A stretch of DNA of 64,000 nucleotides, taken from Bog-793 sp963785415. Lineage in GTDB: Bacteria; Actinomycetota; Acidimicrobiia; Acidimicrobiales; Bog-793. Under the pieces are notes generated by a model. That model was not told the origin of the DNA. It did no database searches and saw nothing but the letters and a program-made list of their open reading frames with translations. The stretch is taken from positions 806,001 to 870,000 of the forward strand of contig CAWAVB010000001.1 of assembly GCA_963785415.1 (NCBI GenBank), read 5' to 3'. The translations under genes were made by a program, and so were the position numbers. Below, one piece after another: positions 35,184 through 43,686 of this stretch (the stretch's first letter is position 1; each line of letters starts with the position of its first letter).

Positions 35184-35390
35184 GTGCACGCCGTCGCTAC
35201 CTTCGCAACAGTCCTTGCAACAGTCAGCAAGCACCACGTGGCGGGGATCGTCGGCATAATCGTCGGCGCCCTGTTGGTGATCGTCGGCGGCATCCGGGTC
35301 GCAATGCGCGCCACGCGCGCGATCGCCGTGCCGATCGTTGGCCTCATAATCGTGGTGGGCTCGATCCTCGTCTACGCCAAGGTCTACTGA
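35184..35390 (+). CDS. Small two-helix membrane protein (68 aa)
   Basis: A GTG at 35184 preceded by GAGGGAG opens a 68-residue protein with two hydrophobic helices (about residues 20-39 and 46-65) separated by a short basic loop (RVAMRATRA). It begins with the soluble stretch 'VHAVATFATVLATVSKHH'. I do not recognise a named family; small proteins like this are common in actinobacterial genomes. A longer frame upstream is open but has shadow-like composition. It converges with the glycosidase gene 36 bases on. Confidence 0.6.
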   Translation: MHAVATFATVLATVSKHHVAGIVGIIVGALLVIVGGIRVAMRATRAIAVPIVGLIIVVGSILVYAKVY

Positions 35391-35426
35391 GCCGGGTCGC
35401 GCTCGGTTCTCAGGTGGAATTCGCGC

Positions 35427-36602
35427 TCAGGCCCTCGCGCACAGGTCCACCTTCTTCGCAGCGATCACGTAGCCGACGGTCGCGACGAGCTGGGACCTCG
35501 ACAGCTCGCCGGTGGCGACCGCCTCCACGATGGCGTGCACGATCCGGTTGGTCGTCGCGTCGGTGCTCGGGCCGGACACTTGATACAAGAGCAGGTCGGC
35601 ACCGGCACTCAGCGCCGCGACCGCCGCTTGGGGCAGGGTCAGCCCCGTCGCGACGATCGACTCCGCGGTCAGGGCATCCGTAGCGATCAGCCCCTTGAAG
35701 TGCAGCCTCAGACGCAAAAGCGACGTCTCGACGACCGCCGACAGGCTCGCCGGCTGCGAGGTGAGGCCGGGGATGCTCGCGTTGGAGACCATCACTGCCG
35801 GGACGCCCGAATCGATCGCGTCGACGAACGGGACCAGCCCGGTCTTCTCGAGGAGGTTCCACCGCAGCGTCGTGGCAGGACCGACGTCGGTGTTCTGGCT
35901 CACACCCCCGAGACCGGGGAAGTGCTTGACCACCGGGATCACCCCGGCACGTTCGAGACCTGAGGCGAAGGCGAGGCCGTCAGCGGCCGCGACACTGACC
36001 GTCGCGCTGAACGAACGCGTTCCGTCAGGATGACGGGCGTTCGGTCCGACACCCCCGTCGACGTCGAGGACGGGCGCAAGGTCCATCGTCACTCCCGCGG
36101 CGAGCATGCGCCGGCCGACCTGCGTCGCCAGCGCTTCGATCTGGGCCGGGGTCATCGTCGCGCCCATCGTGCGCGGAGCCGGAATCGACCCGACGAGATT
36201 CGCCATCCGCTGCACGAGCCCCCCCTCCTCGTCGGCCATGACGAGAGGTTTCACACCTCCGGGTGCGTGAGACTCGACCGCGGTGAGTTGGACGGCGAGG
36301 TTGGACGGCGCAGTGGAGCCGAACAGGATGATCGCGCCGATGCCGATAGCGACCTCGTGGGACACAAAGCCGACATCGTCCTCCTCTACACCCGCGGCCA
36401 GCGTCTGAGCCGCGAGACGCGAGGTGCTCCACGATCCGAGCACGCCGGCCGCGGAACAGGCACGGGGAGAACGCGCGGTCGCGGGCGGCCGGAGCAACGC
36501 AGTGCTCGCAACCGCGGGCCAGAGCACGACGGCAACGAGAACCCCGGTCGCCGCGACGAGGCGCGCAGGTATGACCGCGGATGCCCTGAGGTGCGGTGTC
36601 AT
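35427..36602 (-). CDS. Secreted/anchored glycoside hydrolase family 3 protein (beta-N-acetylglucosaminidase-like)
   Basis: The 391-residue protein begins with a membrane segment (residues 10-36) that could be a signal peptide or anchor. It then shows the GH3 TIM barrel: 'EVAIGIGAIILFGS', 'LVMADEEGGLVQRM', 'VTMDLAPVLDVDGG', 'PVVKHFPGLGGVSQNTDVG' and 'VPAVMVSNASIPGL'. The nucleophile Asp lies in 'GLIATDALTAESI'. This single-domain layout is that of NagZ-like enzymes that trim GlcNAc from cell-wall fragments. An export signal points to an extracytoplasmic role. The gene stands alone, converging with the small membrane protein. Confidence 0.82.
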   Translation of the reverse strand: MTPHLRASAVIPARLVAATGVLVAVVLWPAVASTALLRPPATARSPRACSAAGVLGSWSTSRLAAQTLAAGVEEDDVGFVSHEVAIGIGAIILFGSTAPSNLAVQLTAVESHAPGGVKPLVMADEEGGLVQRMANLVGSIPAPRTMGATMTPAQIEALATQVGRRMLAAGVTMDLAPVLDVDGGVGPNARHPDGTRSFSATVSVAAADGLAFASGLERAGVIPVVKHFPGLGGVSQNTDVGPATTLRWNLLEKTGLVPFVDAIDSGVPAVMVSNASIPGLTSQPASLSAVVETSLLRLRLHFKGLIATDALTAESIVATGLTLPQAAVAALSAGADLLLYQVSGPSTDATTNRIVHAIVEAVATGELSRSQLVATVGYVIAAKKVDLCARA

Positions 36603-36830
36603 CTGATCGCGACGATCCTCGCTCCTTCGGTGGCGAAGGACAAGTCACTGGGCCGTCACGACTCCAACTTGACTCCTCCCCACGGCGAAAGCCGGGGACT
36701 TCTCGCCCCACACTTCATTTCGGTGCATCAGCCCCGGACGAGCCCCTACCATCGGTGGCGGCGCGTCAAGCGGCAGGATGAGCGTTACGCGACAATCGAG
36801 ACTGATCGGCCCACTTGAAAGGACCAGACG

Positions 36831-36950
36831 ATGGCGGACAAGTCACCGAAAAAGACGAGCACCAAGAAACCGGGGCGGAGCGTGAAGGAAAAGCGCGCCG
36901 CGAAGAAGTCGAAGGAAGCTTCGAAGTCAGCCGCGGGAAGCCTCGGCTAA
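36831..36950 (+). CDS. Lysine-rich mini-protein (39 aa)
   Basis: An ATG at 36831 with an AAAGGA site nine bases upstream opens a 39-residue protein (MADKSPKKTSTKKPGR at its start) containing about 13 Lys and 3 Arg and no hydrophobic core. It resembles short, basic, disordered proteins seen in many actinobacteria and could bind nucleic acid; that is inference from charge alone. The start codon, site and stop are clear, but the protein is too short for statistics. Confidence 0.55.
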   Translation: MADKSPKKTSTKKPGRSVKEKRAAKKSKEASKSAAGSLG

Positions 36951-37150
36951 GCCTCTCCTCCCTCGTCACGAGCACCTTCCGCGGGTCGCCCGGGGCGGAA
37001 AAGGCGCGCGCTCGGGGGCTCAGGCAGCCGATCTGCCCGGACGGGGGGGTTGACGCTGCTCCCCGGTCCGATCCGCCAGCTTGAATCCCGCGTCACGTCG
37101 AGATCGCGCTCCTGGGTTCCGCTCCCCCGAGCCGTCATTTGGATTAATTC

Positions 37151-37241
37151 GCCAGCGTGCGCGAACATGCACGCGCTGGCTTGCTGCAGGTCAACCCTGG
37201 GGATTACCAGCAAGCCAACGAGCCCCGACAGCTGTCGGGGC
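37151..37241 (+). promoter_or_regulatory. Structured leader upstream of the peptide ABC operon
   Basis: Three inverted repeats follow each other. The arms are 37151-37157 with 37174-37180; 37177-37186 with 37208-37217 (10 of 10 bases, TGGCTTGCTG and its complement); and a perfect 20-base palindrome at 37222-37241 (GCCCCGACAGCTGTCGGGGC). The right arm of the first overlaps the left arm of the second by four bases, so they exclude each other. The palindrome ends 23 bases before the substrate-binding-protein ATG. It may be an RNA attenuator or an operator. The surrounding 36951-37264 gap has no supportable gene. Confidence 0.55.
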
Positions 37242-37264
37242 ATCTCTCTATCGAAGGGGGCTTG

Positions 37265-38884
37265 ATGCCACGAGACCGACGACTGACCCGATCGACCATG
37301 AGCCGTTTGGCGGGCGTTGTAGTGGGAGTCGCGCTGATCGTTCCGGCCACAGCCTGGGCGGGCGCAAGCGGGGCAGCGACCAATAACGCTGTGCACCACT
37401 CCCCCCCGAACGTCACGATCACCCTGGGCACGACAGACCGCATCGTGTCCTTGGACCCCGCAGGCTCCTACGACTTGCCTTCTTGGACGATCATCTACAA
37501 CGTCTACCAGACGCTCCTCAAGTACGTCCCCGGCACGACGACGATCGTTTCTGACGCCGGTACGTGCGCCTGGAAGGGAACGGGAGCGACCACCTACGTC
37601 TGCACGGTGAAGCCGAAGCAGTTCTTCTCGAACGGTGACCCGGTGACGGCGGCCGATGTGGCGTTCTCCTTCAACCGGATCAACAAGATCGCTAACTCCA
37701 ACGGTCCTTCGAGCCTCATCGCGCCGATGAAGAGCGTCACAGCGTCCGGCGACAAGGTGACGTTCACGTTGAAGGCCGCCGACGCGGCGTGGCCGGACGT
37801 CCTCACGACCGGTGCCGGCGCGATCGTCGACCAGAAGGTCTACTCGCTGAAGTCGCTGCAGCCCTCGACAGCCGGGAAGATCATCGGGTCCGGTCCGTAC
37901 TACATGGCGTCGTACACGCCGGACCAACTCGCCGTGTTCAAGCCGAACCCGCACTACGGCGGCAACGACGTCCTGCACAACAGCGAGTTCATCGTCCGTT
38001 ATGAGGAGACTGCCACGACGCTCGTCTCGGACGTCACGTCCGGAGCGGTCGACATCGCCTACCGGGAGCTGAACCCGACGCAGATCCTCGCACTCGAGAA
38101 GACCTCTGGCATCACGGTCGAACAGGGCAAGGGCATCGAGATCCGCTACATCGTGTTCAACTTGAAGGTCCAGCCCGGATCGACGGCCGCGCAGAAACTC
38201 GCCATTCGCCAGGCGGTCGCGTATCTCGTGAACCGCAACGACATCGCGAAGAACGTCTACAAGGGGACGGTCAAGCCTCTGTACTCGATCATCGCGGACG
38301 CGCTCGCCGGCCACATCAACTCGTTCGAGAACGTTTACGGTTCGTCCCCGAACGTCGCGAAGGCGAAGGCCGTCCTCAAGGCCGCCGGTGTGAAGACCCC
38401 GGTGAGTTTCACCCTCTGGTACAACACCGACCACTACGGGGACACTGACCTGGCGACCGAATTGCAGCGCCAGATCAACACCGGCGGTCTGTTCGACGTG
38501 TCGCTGAACACGGCCGAGTGGTCCACCTACGTCAAGGCGGGGACGACGAACCAGTACGGGGTGTCCCTGTTCGGTTGGTTCCCGGACTACCCGGATGCCG
38601 ACGACTACACGGGCCCGTTCTACCTGTGCGACGCCGAGTGGATGGTCAACCACTACTGCAACAAGCAGGTGGACGCGGACATCGCGGCAGAAGAAGCATC
38701 GACGGTCCAGTCCGTCCGGGACTCGGCGTTCGCCAAGCTCCAGACGCTGACCGCCGAGGACGCGCCGCTCATCCCGATCTGGCAGGGCGGTCAGGTCGCA
38801 GGAGTGCGTAATGGCGTGACCGGCGTCAAGTCGACGCTCGACGCCTCCTACACGTTCCGCTTCTGGCTGATCGGCAAGTCCTAG
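37265..38884 (+). CDS. ABC transporter substrate-binding protein, family 5 (dipeptide/oligopeptide/nickel type)
   Basis: The 539-residue protein has a signal peptide (basic start 'MPRDRRLTRSTMSRLAG', hydrophobic core, probable cleavage after 'ATAWA'), then the family 5 pattern: 'IVSLDPAGSYD' near the N-terminus and 'FFSNGDPVTAADVAFSFNRI' (SBP_bac_5 signature). Later 'IRQAVAYLVNRNDIAKNVYK' and 'LSLFG'-like 'VSLFGWFPDYPDADDY' appear. There is no lipobox cysteine, so anchoring differs from most Gram-positive homologues. A strong ribosome site (GAAGGGGG) precedes the ATG at 37265. It leads an operon with permeases and ATPases, and a hairpin just after it probably raises its transcript level relative to them. 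Confidence 0.92.
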   Translation: MPRDRRLTRSTMSRLAGVVVGVALIVPATAWAGASGAATNNAVHHSPPNVTITLGTTDRIVSLDPAGSYDLPSWTIIYNVYQTLLKYVPGTTTIVSDAGTCAWKGTGATTYVCTVKPKQFFSNGDPVTAADVAFSFNRINKIANSNGPSSLIAPMKSVTASGDKVTFTLKAADAAWPDVLTTGAGAIVDQKVYSLKSLQPSTAGKIIGSGPYYMASYTPDQLAVFKPNPHYGGNDVLHNSEFIVRYEETATTLVSDVTSGAVDIAYRELNPTQILALEKTSGITVEQGKGIEIRYIVFNLKVQPGSTAAQKLAIRQAVAYLVNRNDIAKNVYKGTVKPLYSIIADALAGHINSFENVYGSSPNVAKAKAVLKAAGVKTPVSFTLWYNTDHYGDTDLATELQRQINTGGLFDVSLNTAEWSTYVKAGTTNQYGVSLFGWFPDYPDADDYTGPFYLCDAEWMVNHYCNKQVDADIAAEEASTVQSVRDSAFAKLQTLTAEDAPLIPIWQGGQVAGVRNGVTGVKSTLDASYTFRFWLIGKS

Positions 38885-38894
38885 TCGGATCTGC

Positions 38895-38931
38895 CCAAAG
38901 GGGGCCGGGCGCCTCGCCCGGCCCCCTTTGG
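38895..38931 (+). terminator. Intra-operon hairpin after the substrate-binding protein
   Basis: Arms 38895-38910 and 38916-38931 are perfectly complementary (16 bp, GC-rich) with a 5-base loop, starting 10 bases past the stop. It is positioned to attenuate or stabilise transcripts between the binding-protein gene and the permease gene. Confidence 0.85.
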
Positions 38932-38959
38932 AGTCCGGACCCCGAAAGGAATCCTCAAC

Positions 38960-39988
38960 TTGGCGTCGTCGACGGGCTCGCTGCGCCGCTACTTCATCAC
39001 GCGGCTCCTGCTCGTGCTGCCGATGGTGCTGATCCTGCTGACGCTCGTCTTCATGCTGATGCGGGTCGCCCCGGGAAACCCGATCCTCGCCGCGCTCGGC
39101 GGGCACCTCTCACCATCCCAGCTCGCCGCCCGGGAGCGCGCCGCCGGTTACGACAAGTCGCTCATCGTCCAGTACGGGGAGTACCTGCGGCAGGTCTTCA
39201 CGGGCAATCTCGGTACGACCATCACGGACCACCGCCCGGTCACGCAGATCATCGCCCAGAACGGAGCCGCCACGCTCGAGCTCACCACAGCGGCGATGTT
39301 CGTCGCCGTCGTGGTCGGCATTCCGCTCGGCATGCTTGCCGGAAGGATGCGCGACACCTGGGTCGACGCCTCCGCGCGCATTTTCGGCATCGTGATCTAC
39401 GCCGCCCCCGTCTTTTTCCTCGGGTTGCTAGCCCAGCTGCTGTTCGGGCACATCCTCAACTGGTTACCGACCTCGAGCGAGGCGAGCGTCATCATCCAGG
39501 CCAACCTCACGGCGCACACGAACATCCCGATCATCGACGCGATGATCGACGGACAGTGGGGGGACCTGCCGGACCTCTTCGCCCACCTCGTCCTCCCGGC
39601 GATGACGCTCGGACTCGTGATCTCGGGGGTCGTGCTGCGGCTCGTGCGCGTGAACGTCATCCAGACGATGAAGGGCGACTACGTAGAAGCAGCCCGCGCC
39701 CGCGGACTGAGAGAGCGCGCCGTCGTCGTCCACCACGCCTTCCGCAACGCGCTCGTGCCGATCATCACGGTGACGGGTCTCCAGGCTGCGCTCCTGTTGT
39801 CGGGCGCGGTCCTCACTGAGGAGACCTTCAACTGGCCGGGAATCGGCAATCAACTCATCTTCTATCTCGAGGCCCGCGACTACATCGCGGTCCAGGGGAT
39901 CATCACGGTGTTCGCGCTCGCTGTCGTCGCGATCAGCCTGATCATCGATCTTCTGAACGCCTGGATCGACCCACGGGTGCGTTACTGA
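38960..39988 (+). CDS. ABC transporter permease, DppB family
   Basis: The 342-residue protein has six helices and begins 'RRYFITRLLLVLPMVLILLT', the typical DppB N-terminus, followed by the periplasmic loop with 'YDKSLIVQYGEYLRQVFTGN' and 'LGTTITDHRPV'. The EAA-type coupling loop is 'VEAARARGLRERAVVVHHAF' near residue 245, then 'RNALVPIITVTGLQ'. The start appears to be a TTG at 38960 with AAAGGA upstream. It pairs with the DppC-type domain of the next protein, whose ATG overlaps its stop by one base. Confidence 0.92.
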   Translation: MASSTGSLRRYFITRLLLVLPMVLILLTLVFMLMRVAPGNPILAALGGHLSPSQLAARERAAGYDKSLIVQYGEYLRQVFTGNLGTTITDHRPVTQIIAQNGAATLELTTAAMFVAVVVGIPLGMLAGRMRDTWVDASARIFGIVIYAAPVFFLGLLAQLLFGHILNWLPTSSEASVIIQANLTAHTNIPIIDAMIDGQWGDLPDLFAHLVLPAMTLGLVISGVVLRLVRVNVIQTMKGDYVEAARARGLRERAVVVHHAFRNALVPIITVTGLQAALLLSGAVLTEETFNWPGIGNQLIFYLEARDYIAVQGIITVFALAVVAISLIIDLLNAWIDPRVRY

Positions 39989-42033
39989 TGGCGACGACCG
40001 TGCCCGTCACCGTCGACCGTCAAGCGTCGCTTGGCGGCGCCGAAGATGACCGCTCCGGGCGGATGCGGGGTCTCCATCACGCGATCGCCCCGCTGCTTGC
40101 CACGCGCGGGCTCCCGCGCTGGCTCTTCTGGAGCGGCGCCGCGATCACGGTGTTCTTCGTTGTGCTTGCCGTCTTCGCGCCGCAGATCGCCCCCTACGGG
40201 TTCAACCAGTACATGGCGCACGGCGTCCGCTTCCCACAGCAGGGCGCGCCGTCGGCGGCACACTGGATGGGAACGACCGTCGTCTCCGAGGACGTGCTCT
40301 CCCGGGTCATCTTCGGCGCACGCACCTCGATCGAGGTCGTCGTGCTGGCCCTCGCGTTCAGCGTCGTCATCGGGGTGCCGATGGGGCTCATCTCCGGCTA
40401 CTTCGGGGGTTGGCTCGACCGGGCACTCGTTCTATTCAACGACTCGATCTTCGCCTTCCCGTACCTGCTACTCGCCATCGTCATCGCCTTCCTCCTCCAG
40501 AGCTCGGTCGGCGGGGGGGTCTTCACCGCGGCGATCGCCATCACCGTCGTCTACATACCCCAGTACTTCCGCGTCGTGCGCAACAGCGTGCTGTCGGTGC
40601 GCGAGGAGTCGTACGTCGAGGCGGGGCGCGCCCTCGGGGCCAAGCCGCGCACGGTCATCCGCCGGTACGTGTTCGCCAATGTGATCCAGTCCGTCCCGGT
40701 CGTCGCCTCGCTCAACGCCGCGGACGCCATCCTCACGCTCGCCGGGCTCTCCTTCCTCGGCATCGGCATGGACCCGTCGGTCGCGGCGGAATGGGGCTAC
40801 GACATCTCGCGGGGCATCTCCGACGCCCAGGCCGGCTTCTGGTGGACGGGGCTGTTCCCGGGGATCGCGATCATCCTCCTCGTCACCGGTCTCACCCTCG
40901 TCGGCGAGGGGCTGAACGACAGCTACAACCCGCTGCTGCGCCGGCCGAACCACCGCTCCTACACCCTGCCGGGCGGTCAGCCGGCGGCGACAACCATCGC
41001 CCTCGCCGCGGCGGAGCCCGTCATCCGGGTGAGGGACCTGCGCGTCTGGTACGCGACCGACCGCGGTCCCGTACGCGCCGTCGACGGCGTGAGCTTCGAG
41101 ATCCGCGAACGCGAGACGCTCGGACTCGTCGGTGAATCGGGGAGTGGCAAGTCGACGCTCGGAAGGGGGCTCCTCGGGCTGCTGCCCGTCGGCGCGACCC
41201 GCGACGGTGTGGTCGATTTCGGGGGACGCAACCTCGTCACGGCGTCGCCGGCCGAGATGCGCAAGCTGCGCGGCCCCGAGATCGGTCTCGTCTTCCAGGA
41301 GCCGATGACCCGGCTCGACCCGCTCATGAGGATCTCGGACCACTTCGCCGAGGCGCTGCGCTCCCACGACCCGGACATCTCCGACGCCGAGGTGCGCCGG
41401 CGCTCGCTCGAGGCGCTCGGTGGGGTCGGCATCCCGCCGACGCGTTTCCGCAACTACCCCTACGAGTTCTCGGGCGGCATGCGGCAGCGGATCATGATCG
41501 CGCTCGCGCTCGTCTTCCGCCCGCGTTTCGTCGTCGCCGACGAGCCGACGACCGCCCTCGACGTGCTCGTCGAGGCGCAGATCCTGTCGATCATCGCCGA
41601 TTTGAAACGCAACTTCGACGCGTCGCTGCTCCTCATCACCCACAACCTCGGCATCGTCGCCGAGTCGTGTGACCGTGTCGCCGTGATGTACGCCGGCCGG
41701 ATCGTCGAGCAGGGCGCCGTCGACGACATCTTCAGCCGCCCGGAGCACCCCTACACGCAGGAGCTGATGCGCTCCACGATCTCGCTTTCGACCCGCGAGC
41801 TCCACTTCATCCCCGGGGCGCCGCCCGACCTCGTCGAACCGCCTTCGGGATGCCGCTTCCACCCGCGCTGCCCCGCGGCGATGCGGGTCTGTGCCGTCGC
41901 CGCGCCGATCGGCACGGAGGTGCGGCCGGGCCACCTCGCCGAGTGCTGGCTGCACGGACCGGCCGACCACCTGACACCCGACGACCGGGTGCCGCTCGAG
42001 CGAGAGGAGATCGGCATTGCCGACGAAGCCTGA
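39988..42033 (+). CDS. Fused ABC transporter DppC-type permease and DppD-type ATPase
   Basis: This 681-residue protein combines two subunits that are usually separate. Residues ~1-320 are a DppC permease with an N-terminal helix near residue 50 and the coupling loop 'YVEAGRALGAKPRTVIRRYV'; it ends 'NDSYNPLLRRPNHRSY'. After a ~20-residue linker, residues ~345-680 are a complete ATPase with Walker A 'GESGSGKST', Q-loop, signature 'FSGGMRQR', Walker B 'FVVADEPTTALD' and the oligopeptide C-terminal motif with cysteines 'CRFHPRCPAAMRVC'. No frameshift or missing stop is apparent. The next gene's ATPase would complete the pair of nucleotide-binding domains. Confidence 0.92.
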   Translation: MATTVPVTVDRQASLGGAEDDRSGRMRGLHHAIAPLLATRGLPRWLFWSGAAITVFFVVLAVFAPQIAPYGFNQYMAHGVRFPQQGAPSAAHWMGTTVVSEDVLSRVIFGARTSIEVVVLALAFSVVIGVPMGLISGYFGGWLDRALVLFNDSIFAFPYLLLAIVIAFLLQSSVGGGVFTAAIAITVVYIPQYFRVVRNSVLSVREESYVEAGRALGAKPRTVIRRYVFANVIQSVPVVASLNAADAILTLAGLSFLGIGMDPSVAAEWGYDISRGISDAQAGFWWTGLFPGIAIILLVTGLTLVGEGLNDSYNPLLRRPNHRSYTLPGGQPAATTIALAAAEPVIRVRDLRVWYATDRGPVRAVDGVSFEIRERETLGLVGESGSGKSTLGRGLLGLLPVGATRDGVVDFGGRNLVTASPAEMRKLRGPEIGLVFQEPMTRLDPLMRISDHFAEALRSHDPDISDAEVRRRSLEALGGVGIPPTRFRNYPYEFSGGMRQRIMIALALVFRPRFVVADEPTTALDVLVEAQILSIIADLKRNFDASLLLITHNLGIVAESCDRVAVMYAGRIVEQGAVDDIFSRPEHPYTQELMRSTISLSTRELHFIPGAPPDLVEPPSGCRFHPRCPAAMRVCAVAAPIGTEVRPGHLAECWLHGPADHLTPDDRVPLEREEIGIADEA

Positions 42034-43324
42034 CCTCTCGACAGCCCCGGTGCTTCTCGACGTGCGCGGCGTGAAGGTCCACTTCGGGCTGCGCGGCAAC
42101 TTCCTCCAGCGGGTGCTCGGCCACGACACCGGGTCGGTGAAGGCCGTCGACGGCGTGAGCTTCCAGCTGCACCGCGGCGAGGTGCTCGGGCTCGTCGGCG
42201 AGTCCGGCAGCGGCAAGACGACGCTCTCGCGGGCAGTGCTGTCCCTCGTCCACGTGACCGACGGCTCGATTTCGCTCGACGGCGAGAAGATCTCGGATCT
42301 GTCCGAACGGCACTTCAGGCCGCTGCGCAAGCGGATGCAGCTCATCTTCCAGGACCCGCACGCCTCGCTCAACCCGGCGATGACCATCCGCGACGCCGTC
42401 GGCCATCCGCTCAAGATCCACGGCATCGCCCACGACGAGCGCCAGGTGACGAAGCTCGTCTCGGAGGCGCTCGAACGCGTCGGGCTCGTGCCGGTCGATC
42501 GCTTCCTGCGCAAGTACCCGAGCGACCTCTCGGGCGGCCAGAAGCAGCGCGCCGTCCTCGCCCGGGCGATCATCCTCGGGCCGGAGCTCGTCATCGCCGA
42601 CGAGCCGGTCTCGATGCTCGACATGAGCGTGCGCGCCAAGGTCCTCCAGCTCATGGACGGCCTGAAGACCGACCTCGGACTCACGTACCTCTACGTGACC
42701 CACGACCTCGCGACGGCGCGCTACTTCTGCGACCGCATCGCCATCATGTACCTCGGCCGGATCGTCGAGATCGGCTCCGCCGCCGACGTCTACGCCAACC
42801 CGCGTCACCCGTACACGAAGGCGCTCCTCGAGGCGATCCCGGAACCGGATCCCCGCCACCACGTGCCGCGTGACCTTCCCCGCGGCGAGGTGCCCGACGC
42901 AGCCGTCCCGCCGCTCGGCTGCTCGTTCCACCCCCGCTGCCCGCGCGCCTACGCGCCCTGCGGGTGGGAGAGCCGTGACCTGAGGACACTGCTCGAGGAA
43001 CGCTGGGCCCAACTCAGCCCGGAGGAGTTCCAGCGCGAGCGGGCCGTCATCGGCGGCCTCGACGGGCTCGACGCGCCGTCTGCCCTCGCCCTACTCCCCT
43101 GCGCCTCCGGCCGCAGTCCGACCGAGGTCGCGGCCCTGCTCGAAGAACATCGTGCGGCGAACCCGGACGACCCGTTCTGGAGGGGCGTCGTCGTGACCGA
43201 GGAGCGCGCCGCTGGCGTCGCCGTCCGCTTCCACGAGGGCGTCGACCCCGTCCTCGGCCCGGTCGGCGACGACACCCCGCCGGTTGAGGTCGCCTGCCAT
43301 CTCTACCGTCCGGACCTCGGTTAG
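42017..43324 (+). CDS. ABC transporter ATP-binding protein, DppF type, with C-terminal extension
   Basis: The 435-residue protein has Walker A 'GESGSGKTT', signature 'LSGGQKQRAVLARAI', Walker B 'LVIADEPVSMLD' and the oligopeptide ABC C-terminal region with 'CSFHPRCPRAYAPC'. A family protein normally ends soon after. Here about 110 further residues follow ('LLEERWAQLSPEEFQRER' to 'ACHLYRPDLG') with no recognised domain. The TTG at 42017 has AGAGGAGA upstream and overlaps the fused gene by 17 bases, so coupled translation is likely. It closes the operon; the drug/peptide specificity is unknown. Confidence 0.9.
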   Translation: MPTKPDLSTAPVLLDVRGVKVHFGLRGNFLQRVLGHDTGSVKAVDGVSFQLHRGEVLGLVGESGSGKTTLSRAVLSLVHVTDGSISLDGEKISDLSERHFRPLRKRMQLIFQDPHASLNPAMTIRDAVGHPLKIHGIAHDERQVTKLVSEALERVGLVPVDRFLRKYPSDLSGGQKQRAVLARAIILGPELVIADEPVSMLDMSVRAKVLQLMDGLKTDLGLTYLYVTHDLATARYFCDRIAIMYLGRIVEIGSAADVYANPRHPYTKALLEAIPEPDPRHHVPRDLPRGEVPDAAVPPLGCSFHPRCPRAYAPCGWESRDLRTLLEERWAQLSPEEFQRERAVIGGLDGLDAPSALALLPCASGRSPTEVAALLEEHRAANPDDPFWRGVVVTEERAAGVAVRFHEGVDPVLGPVGDDTPPVEVACHLYRPDLG

Positions 43325-43397
43325 GACCGCGCCCGCGCCCCTCGGGCGATGCCGGACGCAAATCGTCCCGGCGGTCCGCGACTCAGCTCCGGGAGAC

Positions 43398-43657
43398 GGC
43401 CCGACCACCGGCCGGCAATTGAACTCCCTGGCGTGACGAGGACCCGTTTACCGGTGCTTCGGGACTGGGCGGGGTGCGGCTACGGTGACCTGCCCGAGCT
43501 CGAGTTCTCGATCGTCGCGAAGGACCATCCGAACCTTCGCTTCGCCGACTCATCGTGAGCTCCTCGCCCGCACCGGGTTATCCGCGCCGGCGAGATCGCC
43601 TTCTGCCGAAGTCGGTGTTCAGCTCAGGGGAACACTGGCCCGACCACCGGCCGGCAA
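43398..43657. repeat. Pair of imperfect direct repeats between the ABC operon and glycerate kinase
   Basis: An identical 21-base block occurs at 43398-43418 and 43637-43657, and similarity continues about 50 bases on the right in both copies (shared CTCCCTGGCG and a following ACC-rich stretch). The second copy runs up to the 3' end of the glycerate kinase gene. The 43325-43686 gap has no convincing gene. Confidence 0.75.
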
Positions 43658-43686
43658 CCGAGGCTCCCTGGCGAGACGGGACCGGT

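Noticed and set aside
1041..36000. Many long open frames opposite the nuo, hem and other genes
   Set aside because: They are composition-driven shadows: Arg/Pro/Gly/Asp-rich, no family motifs, and wholly overlapping recognised genes.
43349..43560. Small gene between the ABC operon and glycerate kinase
   Set aside because: No ribosome site, atypical composition, and it overlaps one copy of the direct repeat.
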